Positions 19,761 to 29,044 of a stretch of 64,000 bases of DNA are shown here, in pieces; within the stretch, counting starts at the first letter, position 1, and each line of letters starts with the position of its first letter. This DNA comes from an uncultured Collinsella sp. Its GTDB lineage: Bacteria; Actinomycetota; Coriobacteriia; Coriobacteriales; Coriobacteriaceae. The position numbers and the translations under genes are program-made. Location of the stretch: assembly GCA_902475245.1 (NCBI GenBank), contig CABRYP010000005.1:1-64000 (forward strand), in the 5' to 3' direction. The notes under the pieces are model-generated. The model did no database searches. It was not told the DNA's origin and saw nothing but the letters and a program-made list of their open reading frames with translations.

Positions 19761-20483
19761 ATGCTCAAGATTATTGCCTGCGACGACGACGTCGCTTTTC
19801 TAGATAGACTGCACCGGATGATCGACCGTTGGTCGACCGAAACGGGCACGGCGGTCGATGTTGCGCTCGTCACGCGCGGCGAGGACCTGCTAGCCCGCCA
19901 TGCCGCATCGCGCGCCGACATCATCCTGCTCGACATGATCATGCCGCTCGTCAACGGCATGGACACCGCGCGCGAATTGCGCCAGGCCGATACCGCCGTG
20001 CGCCTGGTGTTTCTCACCTCATCGCCCGAGTTTGCACTGGAGTCCTACGAGGTCCGCGCCTTCGACTATCTGCTCAAGCCCGTGACTTACGAACGCCTGG
20101 CGCAGCTACTCGACGAGCTTTCGAGCATGCGACCCGCCGTGACCGACGAGCTCGTAACCAAAACGTCCTTTGGCTACCATGCCCTGCGCCTGTCCGATAT
20201 CGAATATGCCGAGGCCCGCAACAAGCACGTGGTATTCCACCTGCGCGACGGGCGCGACATCGAGGCGCTCGAGCCGTTCCGCAACATCGAGGACCAGCTG
20301 GCAAAAAACGCAAGCTTCTTTAAATGTCACCGTAGCTACCAGGTCAACCTGCGCAATATCGACCACTTCAACCGTACGGATATCGTCATGCGCTCGGGCG
20401 CTTGCATTCCGCTGGCGCGCAGCTGCAAGCAGGGTTTCCAGGATGCCTACTTTGCGGCACGGTTCGAGGGCGGGAGGTGCTAA
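19761..20483 (+). CDS. LytTR-family response regulator
   Basis: The 240-residue protein has a receiver domain (residues 1-120) with the acidic cluster CDDD near the N-terminus, phospho-acceptor Asp in IILLDMIMP and the Lys in DYLLKPV. A LytTR DNA-binding domain follows (about 145-238), with HALRLSDIEYAEARNKHVVF and KCHRSYQVNLRNIDHF. Regulators of this type usually pair with AgrC/ComD-like kinases and control peptide signalling, bacteriocin or surface genes. Its stop codon overlaps the kinase start (TAATG). The surface-protein gene is divergent from it and could be a target. Confidence 0.92.
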   Translation: MLKIIACDDDVAFLDRLHRMIDRWSTETGTAVDVALVTRGEDLLARHAASRADIILLDMIMPLVNGMDTARELRQADTAVRLVFLTSSPEFALESYEVRAFDYLLKPVTYERLAQLLDELSSMRPAVTDELVTKTSFGYHALRLSDIEYAEARNKHVVFHLRDGRDIEALEPFRNIEDQLAKNASFFKCHRSYQVNLRNIDHFNRTDIVMRSGACIPLARSCKQGFQDAYFAARFEGGRC

Positions 20484-21760
20484 TGCTCCCCACGACCGAG
20501 ATGATGCTTTGGGCAATCCACCACGCAACGACCCTACTTTTTGGCGTTTTTGCCTCGGCGGCGCTCTGCGGCATCGAGATCAACCGGCGCCATGCACTTG
20601 AGCTCGTGATGGTCAGTGCCGTAACCGGATGCGCATTCGGCCTCGCCGACGCCGTCGGCGGCGAGCTTTTCGCCCGTCAAGCATATCCGTTCGTCGTGCA
20701 TCTGCCGCTCGTCATCTATCTGTGCGCGCGCTATCGCCTGAGCCCGCTGCTCGTTATGCTGGGCGTTACCAGTGCCTACCTGAGCTGCCAGTTCAGCAAC
20801 TGGATGGGCATCGCCGCGCTCGCCGCCACCGACTCGCAAATCGTGTACTACGTGGCACGCATTATCACCACGGCCGCCGTCTTTGCGATCCTGCTGCATT
20901 GGGCCAGCGACATCGGTCCGCGTCTGGCGGTCAAAAGCCCTACCGAGCTCGAGATTCTGCTCATCCTGCCGCTCGTCTATTACATCTTTGACTACGCCAC
21001 CAACGTCTACACCACGCTCTTCCACTCGGGCTCCGTGGTGACGGTTGAGTTTTTGGCGTTTGCGCTTTGCGCGTTCTACCTCATGTTTCTTGCTGTGTAT
21101 CTGCGCGAATACGAGGCAAAGGAAACCGCCGAGCGCGAGCGCTGGATGCTTGCGACCCGCGACAGCGCAGCCATCAAAGAGCTCGAGGCTTGGCGTCAAT
21201 CTGGACGCGAGCTTTCGGCTCTCCGCCATGACATGCGGCACTTCCTGCGCGGCCTTGCGGCTTTGATCGAAGAGGGCCGCATCGACGAGGCACTCGAGCG
21301 CATCGACGAGCTCTGCGAGACGAACGACCGCACCGCCGTGCGCCGCCACTGCGCCAACGACACGGTCAATATCGTGCTTTCGTCATTTAGCTCCGATATC
21401 AACCGAAACGGCATCACCGCCGATTTGCGCGCTGCCGTGCCCGAGAGCGTCCATGTAGCCGACGTCGATCTGTTTAGCGTGCTCTCAAACGCCCTGGACA
21501 ACGCCATCGTCGCCGCAAGCGCCGCTCCCCAAGGCAAGCGATTTGTCGATCTGGACCTGCGTTGCGAGGACGGGCAGCTGCTCCTTTTGGTCTCCAACAC
21601 GTTTGGGCGCCCGCCGCGCATGGTCGACGGCATGCCCGTAGCCGGGCACACCGGACACGGCTTTGGAACCAAGAGCATTAAGCTTGCCGTCGAACGCATG
21701 AACGGCAACTGCCAGTTTCGCATCAACGGCGACCGGTTTGAGCTTCGCGCCGTGATGTAA
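20483..21760 (+). CDS. GHKL-type sensor histidine kinase (AgrC-like)
   Basis: The predicted 425-residue protein has about six membrane segments in residues 5-215 and a cytoplasmic kinase part. The phospho-acceptor region is ELSALRHDMRHFLRGLAAL, and the ATP-binding part shows SNALDNAIVAAS (N box) and GHGFGTKSIKLAVERMNG (G box). This GHKL layout with a LytTR regulator is typical of peptide-sensing systems. No AgrD-like peptide or AgrB-like processing protein is evident beside it, so the signal is unknown. The start is at 20483, overlapping the regulator stop. Confidence 0.9.
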   Translation: MLPTTEMMLWAIHHATTLLFGVFASAALCGIEINRRHALELVMVSAVTGCAFGLADAVGGELFARQAYPFVVHLPLVIYLCARYRLSPLLVMLGVTSAYLSCQFSNWMGIAALAATDSQIVYYVARIITTAAVFAILLHWASDIGPRLAVKSPTELEILLILPLVYYIFDYATNVYTTLFHSGSVVTVEFLAFALCAFYLMFLAVYLREYEAKETAERERWMLATRDSAAIKELEAWRQSGRELSALRHDMRHFLRGLAALIEEGRIDEALERIDELCETNDRTAVRRHCANDTVNIVLSSFSSDINRNGITADLRAAVPESVHVADVDLFSVLSNALDNAIVAASAAPQGKRFVDLDLRCEDGQLLLLVSNTFGRPPRMVDGMPVAGHTGHGFGTKSIKLAVERMNGNCQFRINGDRFELRAVM

Positions 21761-21820
21761 GGGCGCGACAAGTCGGCGCCGCGCTCGACCCGTCAGGGCC
21801 GCCTTGCCGGCTCCGGTCCG

Positions 21821-22396
21821 CTACAGCGGCGCGGCTGCCGGGGTCAGCTGCTTGATGTATGCCCACATGCGCTGCTTGGCGGCTTTGTCAGTGAGCGCCG
21901 CCTCAAAACCGTCGAGCGCGAGCACGCGACGACCCTGCACATGGGCGACCAAGCCGGGCTTGAGCATGGCGGTATCGAAGTCGTCGATTGCCACGAGCAT
22001 GTCGGCATAGGTCTCGCGCATGGTATCGGCCGCGCGATCGTCCAACAGCAGGACCGCCTCGGGGTCCAAGGCCTCGAGCGCCTCGCGGAACAGCTCGCAC
22101 GGCAGGCCCTCGCCTGTCGCAACCGCCCCATCGCCCGCGCCGGCAACACTTGCCAGCACGCAAAAATCCTCTGGCGCGTAGCCGATGGCGCCGAGCGCTT
22201 TGCGCAGCGCAGCACCGTCCGGACCGGCAGCCAGCTCGCCGCCCGCACGCTCGGCATCGTCTAAATCACCTTTTACCAGCACAATCGGCGAGCACGCATT
22301 TCCTGCGATACGCACGCCGCGGTCCGCGAGCGATGCGAGCTCCTGCTCGGTCGCCTGGGCGATGGCTTCTTTTTTCTGGCTTTGTGACGTGGGCAT
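21821..22396 (-). CDS. Unknown protein, weak resemblance to the uracil-DNA glycosylase fold
   Basis: The predicted protein has 191 residues. The ATG at 22396 follows GGAGAG and is preferred to an upstream start. The order of segments (SPIVLVKGDLD, then GPDGAALRKALGAIGYAPED, then LDPEAVLLLDDRAA, then KAAKQRMWAYIKQL) resembles family-4 uracil-DNA glycosylases, but their GEAPG and HPS catalytic motifs and cluster cysteines are absent. It may be a degenerate member or unrelated. The N-terminal 30 residues are polar and Gln/Glu-rich. It is convergent with the kinase gene and has no operon partner. Confidence 0.6.
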   Translation of the reverse strand: MPTSQSQKKEAIAQATEQELASLADRGVRIAGNACSPIVLVKGDLDDAERAGGELAAGPDGAALRKALGAIGYAPEDFCVLASVAGAGDGAVATGEGLPCELFREALEALDPEAVLLLDDRAADTMRETYADMLVAIDDFDTAMLKPGLVAHVQGRRVLALDGFEAALTDKAAKQRMWAYIKQLTPAAAPL

Positions 22397-22532
22397 GCGC
22401 TCTCCAATCGTTTGCGTGCCCACCATTATATAAAAGAGCCGCCTGCGAGTGGTTGCATTACGGGCCGTTGGGTATAAGCACGGTCGTACTGAGTTTTACG
22501 CGGCCGAGCCGCGTCGCACTATGGAGGTCACC

Positions 22533-22853
22533 ATGGCTGACATTAAGCAGATTACCCCCGAGAACTTCGATTCCGTCGTTAACGGCAGCCTTCCCGTGCT
22601 GATTGATTTTTGGGCACCGTGGTGCGGTCCCTGCCGCTCGCTCTCGCCCATTGTTGACGAAGTGGCCGACGAGCTGGCCGGCAAACTCGCCGTCGCCAAA
22701 TGCAACGTCGACGACAATCAGGACCTGGCCATGAAGTTTGGCGTTATGAGCATCCCCACGCTGGTTGTCTTTAAGAACGGCGAGGAAATCGACCGCTCCG
22801 TTGGCGCGCTGCCCAAGGCCAGGCTGCAGGCGCTGCTTGAGAAGCACCTGTAA
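22533..22853 (+). CDS. trxA: Thioredoxin
   Basis: The 106-residue protein has the full thioredoxin fold, with the redox motif FWAPWCGPCRSL at residues about 26-37 and the cis-proline loop SIPTLVVFKNG. It reduces protein disulfides in the cytoplasm. GGAGG is 5 nt before the ATG; an upstream in-frame ATG at 22521 overlaps that site and is unlikely. It is followed by a terminator and is not linked to a thioredoxin reductase here. Confidence 0.96.
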   Translation: MADIKQITPENFDSVVNGSLPVLIDFWAPWCGPCRSLSPIVDEVADELAGKLAVAKCNVDDNQDLAMKFGVMSIPTLVVFKNGEEIDRSVGALPKARLQALLEKHL

Positions 22854-22963
22854 TACGCCGGTCATGTGCTGCCGTCCATGAGCGGTTTTGCGCCGCTCAC
22901 CGGAGAGCCGGGTGCTGCGCCCGCGACCACGGATAGTATGGTAATCACAAACAGCCCCCAGTG

Positions 22964-23000
22964 AACGGGTGCGGGTCAGACGGACTCGCACCCGTTTTCT
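22964..23000 (+). terminator. Rho-independent terminator after trxA
   Basis: AACGGGTGCG at 22964-22973 pairs with CGCACCCGTT at 22987-22996, and TTTCTT follows. It separates thioredoxin from the nickel/hydrogenase cluster. Confidence 0.8.
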
Positions 23001-23073
23001 TATGCGGCGATGCGCAAAGCGGGCGTAGTAGAATCTGAACCACTGAATAGACCCGTACAAAAGGAGATTTCCC

Positions 23074-23322
23074 ATGCATGACGTCGGAATGAACATGAGC
23101 CAGCTTGCCATGAGCGTCAAGCAGGTCGACGACACGATCGAGCTCGCCCACGAGTGGAGCCATCAGCTGCTGCATGCAACCGAGAACTTTGATATGGAGC
23201 GCATTGGTGCCAAGCTCGAGGCCGCCATGGCGGCGCTCCACGAGGCGCACGACGCACTCGAGGGCTACGAGGAGGCCATCGAGGCCGACCACAACTCCGT
23301 TGGCTCCGTAAAGTTGGTGTAG
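23074..23322 (+). CDS. Small helical protein of unknown function before nikR
   Basis: The 82-residue protein starts at an ATG behind AAAAGGAG. It appears almost entirely helical, acidic and rich in Ala, Glu, His and Met (HEWSHQLLHATENFDMERIG, ALHEAHDAL). I recognise no domain. It is one nucleotide upstream of nikR, so the two are probably co-translated, and the His/Met content makes a role with nickel conceivable but unproven. Confidence 0.7.
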   Translation: MHDVGMNMSQLAMSVKQVDDTIELAHEWSHQLLHATENFDMERIGAKLEAAMAALHEAHDALEGYEEAIEADHNSVGSVKLV

Positions 23323-23323
23323 C

Positions 23324-23830
23324 GTGGCCGAGCACGAGCACACCTGCGGGCACGAGCATTCGCACGGGCCGACCGGCGACGCGGGCTGCCGTTGCAGCGG
23401 CTCCGCCTCCGAGCTGGTCCGTTTTTCGGTCACCGCGCCCGACGACCTGCTGCGCCGCTTTGACGAGCAGATCGCACGCCGCGGTGACGTGGCCAACCGC
23501 TCCGAGGCCGTGCGCGACCTGATTCGCGCCTCGATTGCCAAGGAGCAGATGCGAACGCCCGACGAGCAGGTCATCGGGTCGCTCACCATGATTTACGACC
23601 ATCACACCGGCGACCTGACGCGCCGCCTGGACGAGGTGCAACACGACTACACCGACGAGATCGTATCGACCATGCACGTGCATCTGGATCACCACAACTG
23701 TTTGGAGATTCTGGCACTTAAGGGTCGCGGCGAGCGTGTCTACGAGCTGGCTGACCGTCTGCTGGGCCTGCGCGGCGTTAAACACGGCGAGCTCACCTGC
23801 GCCGCCACCGAGCAGAGCCTGGGGCTGTAA
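23324..23830 (+). CDS. nikR: NikR-type nickel-responsive regulator with His/Cys-rich N-terminus
   Basis: The 168-residue protein begins at GTG one nucleotide after the previous stop. After an unusual N-terminal extension (residues 1-30, EHEHTCGHEHSHGP then GCRC) comes a ribbon-helix-helix DNA-binding domain (about 31-75, VRFSVTAPDDLLRRFDEQIA and NRSEAVRDLIR), then an ACT-like nickel domain (about 85-165). The nickel ligands fit the family pattern: a His in EVQHDYTD, then HVHLDHHNC with HxH and Cys. With nickel bound, NikR controls nickel uptake or nickel enzymes. The position directly ahead of hypF suggests control of hydrogenase maturation. Confidence 0.93.
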   Translation: MAEHEHTCGHEHSHGPTGDAGCRCSGSASELVRFSVTAPDDLLRRFDEQIARRGDVANRSEAVRDLIRASIAKEQMRTPDEQVIGSLTMIYDHHTGDLTRRLDEVQHDYTDEIVSTMHVHLDHHNCLEILALKGRGERVYELADRLLGLRGVKHGELTCAATEQSLGL

Positions 23831-23859
23831 CAGCACACATTTCAACGAAGGAGGGTCGC

Positions 23860-26331
23860 ATGCGACATGCGCATATCCATGTAACGGGCATTGTGCAGGG
23901 TGTCGGCATGCGACCGTTTGTGTATCGCGAGGCCATGGCGCACGACATTTGCGGCTGGGTGCTTAACGCGGGCGATGGCGTGCATATCGAGGCGCACGCT
24001 CCTGGCGAAGCACTCGACGAATTTGTCGACGCGCTTTCCGAGCATGCGCCTGCGGCGTCTCGCGTGGAGCATGTCGAGGTTGTGGACCTAGCACCCGGCA
24101 ACTGGGACGCCGCTAACGAGCAGGGCTTTCGCATTGTGGCGTCGCAGGATCAAACTGCCCACACGACGCTCATCTCGCCCGACATCGCCACGTGCGACGA
24201 CTGCCTGCGCGAGCTGTTCGACCCCGCCGACCGACGCTTTCACTATCCCTTTATCAACTGCACCAACTGCGGACCGCGCTTTACCATCATTCGCTCGCTG
24301 CCCTATGACCGAGCGGCCACCTCGATGGATCGCTTTCCCATGTGCCCCACCTGCGCCGCAGAGTATGCCGACCCGCTCGATCGGCGGTTTCACGCGCAGC
24401 CCGATGCCTGTTTTGATTGCGGACCGCATATTACGTGGCGCGAGGCGGACCGCGGCGTGGAGCCGACGGCGGTCGACGCGACACCAGCCGTCGGCTCCAC
24501 GCGCGAGGCCAGCGATGCCATCATCGAACGCTGCGTCGAGCTGCTGGCAGGCGGCGGCATCGTCGCCGTCAAGGGTCTCGGTGGGTTCCACCTAGCCTGC
24601 GACGCCGCCAACGAACAGGCAGTGTGCGAGTTGCGCCGTCGCAAGCGTCGCAGCAACAAGCCGCTTGCCGTTATGGTGCGCAGTCTTGCCGACGCCGAGT
24701 GCCTATGTCACGTCGATGGCGTTGAGCGCAACCTGCTGGCCGGCAGTGTTCGTCCCATCGTGCTGTTGCGTCGCCGCGCAGCCGGTAGCGACGCCCACAG
24801 CTCCCCCAACGCCCTCGAGCTCGCGCCATCCATCGCACACGACTTGTCCGAGCTCGGCGTCATGCTCCCCTACACCCCGCTTCAACATTTGCTGCTCGCC
24901 GCAGCCGCGGCGCACGGCATGCAAGCGCTCGTCATGACCAGCGGAAACCTGAGCGAAGAGCCCATCGAGACCGACGATGCCCTTGCATGGGAGCATCTCG
25001 TTGCCGCCGGCATCGCCGACGCGCTGCTCGGTAACGACCGCGCAATTCTGTCGCGCTATGACGACTCCGTGGTACGCGTGGTCGACGGCGACATCATGCC
25101 CGTGCGCCGCGCACGCGGATATGCGCCGCAGCCGCTGTCGTTGCCGGCGCTCGACGGCACCACGCCCTGCGTGCTCGCCTGTGGGCCGCAGCAAAAAGCC
25201 ACGATTGCACTCACTCGCACGGACTCGGACGGTCATACGACCTGTTTTGTGTCGCAGCATATCGGCGACGTCGAAAACGGCGCGACTTTCGATGCTTGGA
25301 GCGCCGCGCGCTCGCGTCTGGAAAGCCTCTTTGACCTGGCGCCTGCCGCCTTGGCATGCGACATGCATCCCAGTTATCTGTCGAGCCAATGGGCGCGCGA
25401 GCAGGCACGGGAGCACAATCTGCCGCTTATCGAAGTCCAGCACCATCATGCGCACATCGCGAGCGTCATGGCAGAGGCGATTGCTGCAGGCCGGCTTGCG
25501 CCCGATGCACGCGTCCTCGGCATCGCCTTCGACGGCACGGGTGCCGGCACCGACGGCACCATATGGGGCGGTGAGTTTCTTGTCGCCCATCTCGCCGATT
25601 TTGAGCGCGTCGCGCATCTGCGCACCTGGGCGCTTCCCGGTGGCGCCGCATCCGTACACGATGCCCGCCGCAACGCCTTTGCCCTGCTCAGCGAGCTCGA
25701 TCTGCTCGAGCACCCGGGAGCCGTGGGGCTCTTGAACAGCCTTGACGAGCAAACGCGCAGCATAACGGCAACGATGATCGAGCGCGGTATCAACAGTCCG
25801 CGCACCAGCAGTATGGGTCGCCTGTTTGATGCCGCAGCCGCGATTTTGGGCATTTGCGGCCAGGCAACCTACGAGGGCGAACCCGCCATCGAGCTCGAAG
25901 CCGCCGCTTGGCGTGCACTGGACGGCAAAATCGCCCGTTTTCCCGACGACAACGTCGGCTATTCCACATCTGGCCCATCGTGGTTGGACGGCCCCGATGT
26001 GCTGGACCAGAAAGCACTCTTTGAGGCACTTTTGGAGGGAATTGAAGCCGGAGCGCCCGCCGACAGGCTCGCACTCGACTTCCATGTCGCCGTCGCGCGC
26101 TCCTCGGCGCGCATCGCCACCGAAATCTGCGCGCGCGAGGGCATTGGCACCGTCGCGCTCTCGGGCGGCGTGTTCATGAACCGACTTCTGCTCCAGCTCC
26201 TCACCCGCGAGCTCAAATACGCGGGCCCTGCTGTCTTGGTCCCCCACACCGTACCCGTCAATGACGGCTGCATCGCCTACGGTCAGGCGGCGGTCGCAAG
26301 CGCTCGTCTTGCGCAGATTGCATCGCAGTAG
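23860..26331 (+). CDS. hypF: HypF carbamoyltransferase
   Basis: HypF makes the cyanide ligands of NiFe hydrogenase by moving a carbamoyl group from carbamoyl phosphate to HypE. The 823-residue protein has all parts: an acylphosphatase domain (residues 1-90, HVTGIVQGVGMRPFVYREA), two zinc-finger units (CDDCLRELFDP...CTNCG about 109-140, CPTCAAEY...CFDCG about 160-190), a YrdC-like domain (about 215-390, KGLGGFHLACDA and KRRSNKPLAVM), and a Kae1-like C-terminal part with EVQHHHAHIASVMAE and GGVFMNRLL. Its ribosome site is GAAGGAGG. It heads hypFCDE. Confidence 0.97.
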   Translation: MRHAHIHVTGIVQGVGMRPFVYREAMAHDICGWVLNAGDGVHIEAHAPGEALDEFVDALSEHAPAASRVEHVEVVDLAPGNWDAANEQGFRIVASQDQTAHTTLISPDIATCDDCLRELFDPADRRFHYPFINCTNCGPRFTIIRSLPYDRAATSMDRFPMCPTCAAEYADPLDRRFHAQPDACFDCGPHITWREADRGVEPTAVDATPAVGSTREASDAIIERCVELLAGGGIVAVKGLGGFHLACDAANEQAVCELRRRKRRSNKPLAVMVRSLADAECLCHVDGVERNLLAGSVRPIVLLRRRAAGSDAHSSPNALELAPSIAHDLSELGVMLPYTPLQHLLLAAAAAHGMQALVMTSGNLSEEPIETDDALAWEHLVAAGIADALLGNDRAILSRYDDSVVRVVDGDIMPVRRARGYAPQPLSLPALDGTTPCVLACGPQQKATIALTRTDSDGHTTCFVSQHIGDVENGATFDAWSAARSRLESLFDLAPAALACDMHPSYLSSQWAREQAREHNLPLIEVQHHHAHIASVMAEAIAAGRLAPDARVLGIAFDGTGAGTDGTIWGGEFLVAHLADFERVAHLRTWALPGGAASVHDARRNAFALLSELDLLEHPGAVGLLNSLDEQTRSITATMIERGINSPRTSSMGRLFDAAAAILGICGQATYEGEPAIELEAAAWRALDGKIARFPDDNVGYSTSGPSWLDGPDVLDQKALFEALLEGIEAGAPADRLALDFHVAVARSSARIATEICAREGIGTVALSGGVFMNRLLLQLLTRELKYAGPAVLVPHTVPVNDGCIAYGQAAVASARLAQIASQ

Positions 26332-26465
26332 CTCGCCCTCACACGCCGCTGTGCCCAGCCGTCTCACAGGCGTAACGCGTTTGCCCGCAAACCCCGCGAG
26401 CGCTACCATCAACTGATGGATTATTGAGCGCCTATCCAGCGCAAAGCGTCTAAAAGGGGAACAAT

Positions 26466-26726
26466 ATGTGCCTTGCCGTTCCCGGTAAAGTAGTCAAACG
26501 CGACGACGACCTCAAGGCCACCGTCGACATGATGGGCATCGAGCGCCCCGTGTCGCTACGACTCGTGCCGACGGCGCAGGTTGGCGACTATATTCTCGTA
26601 CACGCCGGCTTTGGCATCCAGATCGTCGACGAGCAGGAAGCGCAGGAGACGCTCGACCTGGTCAACACCATGACCGAACTGGCCGAAGAAGACCAGCTGG
26701 CCACTAACCCGGCCGAGGCATACTAG
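26466..26726 (+). CDS. hypC: HypC hydrogenase assembly chaperone
   Basis: The 86-residue protein starts with the signature MCLAVPGKV, whose Cys2 binds the Fe(CN)2CO unit and the hydrogenase large-subunit precursor. It works with HypD. Its stop overlaps the hypD start (TAGTG). The length is normal and ATG follows AAGGGGA. Confidence 0.95.
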   Translation: MCLAVPGKVVKRDDDLKATVDMMGIERPVSLRLVPTAQVGDYILVHAGFGIQIVDEQEAQETLDLVNTMTELAEEDQLATNPAEAY

Positions 26727-27838
26727 TGGCGGCCGGACAGCCGGCTCGCTCCGGTATCGACTTTTCGGCATTTCGCGATTCCAAGCTGGCCCGCGAGCTC
26801 ATCGAACGCATCCATGAACTCGTCGGCGACCGCACCATCAACCTTATGGAAGTCTGCGGCACGCACACCGTGAGCATCGGCCGCTATGGCTTTCGCTCCA
26901 TTATGCCGGCCGGGCTCAAGCTGCTGAGTGGCCCGGGCTGCCCCGTCTGCGTAACCGCCAACCGCGACATCGACCACGCGATCGCGCTCGCCAACATAGA
27001 CGGCGCCATCATCACCACCTTTGGCGACATGATGCGCGTGCCCGGATCGTCCACCTCGCTCGCTGCGCAAAAGGTGGCAGGGCGCGACATCCGCATCGTC
27101 TATTCCCCGCTCGACGCGCTTGGCATCGCCGAGCAAAGCCCCGATCGTCCGGTCATTTTTATGGGCGTGGGCTTTGAGACTACGACGCCCACCATCGCCG
27201 CCGCCATCTTGGAGGCCGAGGCACGCGGGCTTTTGAACTTTTCGGTCTATTGCGCCCACAAGACCACGCCGCCGGCGTTGCGCGCCATCGCCAACGACCC
27301 CGAGACCGCCATCGACGGCTTTATCCTGCCGGGCCACGTCGCCACCATCACGGGCTTGGCGCCCTTTAGCTTTTTGGTCGACGAGTTCAATACCCCGGGC
27401 GTGGTCACGGGATTTGAACCGGTCGATATCCTGCAGGGCATCTGCATGCTGGTCCAGATGGTTGTCGAGGGCAGGCCCGCGATCGACAACGCCTACCGCC
27501 GTGGCGTCAACGCAGACGGCAACCCCGTGGCGCGCCAGCTGGTCGAGCAGGTGTTTGAACCATGCGGCACCACGTGGCGCGGGCTGGGGCCGATTGCCAA
27601 CTCGGGCCTTTCTATCCGCCCCGAGTTCTCGCGCTTTGATGCCCGCGCTCGCTTTGACGTGCCCGTTGAGGCGACGGTCGAGCCGCGTGGATGCCGCTGC
27701 GGCGACGTGCTGCGCGGGGCCATTACGCCGAACAGCTGCCCGCTCTTTGGCCGCACCTGCACGCCCGAGCACCCCGTCGGACCGTGCATGGTGAGCTCCG
27801 AGGGCAGCTGCGCGGCGTACTACCGCTACCGTAACTAG
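26726..27838 (+). CDS. hypD: HypD hydrogenase assembly protein
   Basis: HypD is the 4Fe-4S scaffold on which the iron-cyanide-CO centre is built with HypC. The 370-residue protein begins at GTG overlapping the hypC stop. Conserved blocks are MEVCGTHTVSIGRYG, LLSGPGCPVCVT, TFGDMMRVPGS, FMGVGFETTTPT and the C-terminal cysteines (CRCGDVLRG, CPLFGRTCTPEHPVGPCMVS). Confidence 0.96.
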   Translation: MAAGQPARSGIDFSAFRDSKLARELIERIHELVGDRTINLMEVCGTHTVSIGRYGFRSIMPAGLKLLSGPGCPVCVTANRDIDHAIALANIDGAIITTFGDMMRVPGSSTSLAAQKVAGRDIRIVYSPLDALGIAEQSPDRPVIFMGVGFETTTPTIAAAILEAEARGLLNFSVYCAHKTTPPALRAIANDPETAIDGFILPGHVATITGLAPFSFLVDEFNTPGVVTGFEPVDILQGICMLVQMVVEGRPAIDNAYRRGVNADGNPVARQLVEQVFEPCGTTWRGLGPIANSGLSIRPEFSRFDARARFDVPVEATVEPRGCRCGDVLRGAITPNSCPLFGRTCTPEHPVGPCMVSSEGSCAAYYRYRN

Positions 27839-27886
27839 CCTGGACGCATCCGCACACTGGCACCACCCACGATTGGAGTTTTGGAT

Positions 27887-28921
27887 ATGTCCCATAGCAT
27901 CACCGATAGCACCGTCCTGTTGGGCCACGGCTCTGGCGGTCAGATGATGAAACGCATCATCGATGAGGTCTTTTTGGATGCCTTTGGGTCGCCCGAGCTG
28001 CTCGCGGGCAACGACGCCGGCGTCGCCGCGCTGCCCGCGAGCGGGCGCATCGCCATGTCGACCGACAGCTTTGTAGTCTCGCCGCAGTTCTTCCCCGGTG
28101 GCAACATCGGCCGCCTTGCCGCGTGCGGAACCGTCAACGACGTCGCGACCTCGGGCGCCAACGTGCGCTACCTGTCGTGCGGATTTATCCTCGAAGAGGG
28201 CTATCCCATGGATAAGCTCCGCCAGATTGTGCAGACGATGGCCGAAACGGCGCGCGAAGCGGGCGTGTCCATAATCACGGGCGACACCAAGGTGGTCGAG
28301 CGCGGCGGGGCCGACGGCGTCTACATCAATACCGCCGGCGTGGGCGAGGTTCCCGCGGGCGTGGCGCTCAGCGGTGCCAACTGCCGCCCCGGCGACGTCA
28401 TCCTGGTGTCGGGCACACTGGGCGACCACGGTATCGCCATCATGAGCCAGCGCGAGGGTTTGGCCTTTTCGAGCACGATAGAAAGCGACGCCGCGCCGCT
28501 CAACCACCTGATTGCCGACGTTCTGGCCGCAGCGCCCGGCACGCGTTGCTTTCGCGACCCCACGCGCGGTGGCCTGGCGTCCACGCTCAACGAGTTTGCC
28601 CAGGCAAGCGGTGTTGCCATGGAGGTTGACGAGGATGCCGTGCCCGTGCGTCCCGACGTGCAGGCCGCCTGCGAGATGCTCGGCTACGATGTGCTGCAGG
28701 TGGCAAACGAGGGCAAGATGGTCGCCGTGGTGCCGGCCGAGCAAGCCGATGCCGCGCTGAGCGCCATGCGCGCCGCCCGCTACGGCGAGAATGCCGCCAT
28801 CATCGGTCGCGTGCTGCCGCTTGCCGAGGGTGCCCGTCCCGCTGTGCGCGTGCGCACCGGCTGGGACTCGACCCGTATCCTCGACATGCTCGTGGGAGAG
28901 CAGCTGCCGAGAATTTGCTAG
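27887..28921 (+). CDS. hypE: HypE carbamoyl dehydratase
   Basis: HypE turns the thiocarbamate formed by HypF into a thiocyanate that supplies CN ligands. The 344-residue protein is in the AIR-synthase (PurM) family and ends in the essential PRIC tail, whose Cys carries the carbamoyl group. The ATP-binding start LLGHGSGGQMMKRII and TDSFVVSPQFFPGGNIGRLA are clear. The ATG at 27887, behind TTGGAG, is preferred to an upstream TTG. Confidence 0.96.
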   Translation: MSHSITDSTVLLGHGSGGQMMKRIIDEVFLDAFGSPELLAGNDAGVAALPASGRIAMSTDSFVVSPQFFPGGNIGRLAACGTVNDVATSGANVRYLSCGFILEEGYPMDKLRQIVQTMAETAREAGVSIITGDTKVVERGGADGVYINTAGVGEVPAGVALSGANCRPGDVILVSGTLGDHGIAIMSQREGLAFSSTIESDAAPLNHLIADVLAAAPGTRCFRDPTRGGLASTLNEFAQASGVAMEVDEDAVPVRPDVQAACEMLGYDVLQVANEGKMVAVVPAEQADAALSAMRAARYGENAAIIGRVLPLAEGARPAVRVRTGWDSTRILDMLVGEQLPRIC

Positions 28922-29044
28922 GGCGGAACCGCACGGTCGGCGCGATGCGGCTTGGTATCCCTGGAGATGTTCAGATTCCAAGCACGCCCAACGCGGAAGC
29001 CCAGTATTATGAGGTGCGTTTTAAATCCAATGACGGGAGCTTTC

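Noticed and set aside
22860..22960. Possible riboswitch or small RNA between trxA and the nikR cluster
   Set aside because: Several short GC stems can be drawn, but nothing matches a known motif and a simple terminator explains the best one.
26723..28981. 752-codon minus-strand frame across hypD and hypE
   Set aside because: It is the antisense shadow of two clear family genes.
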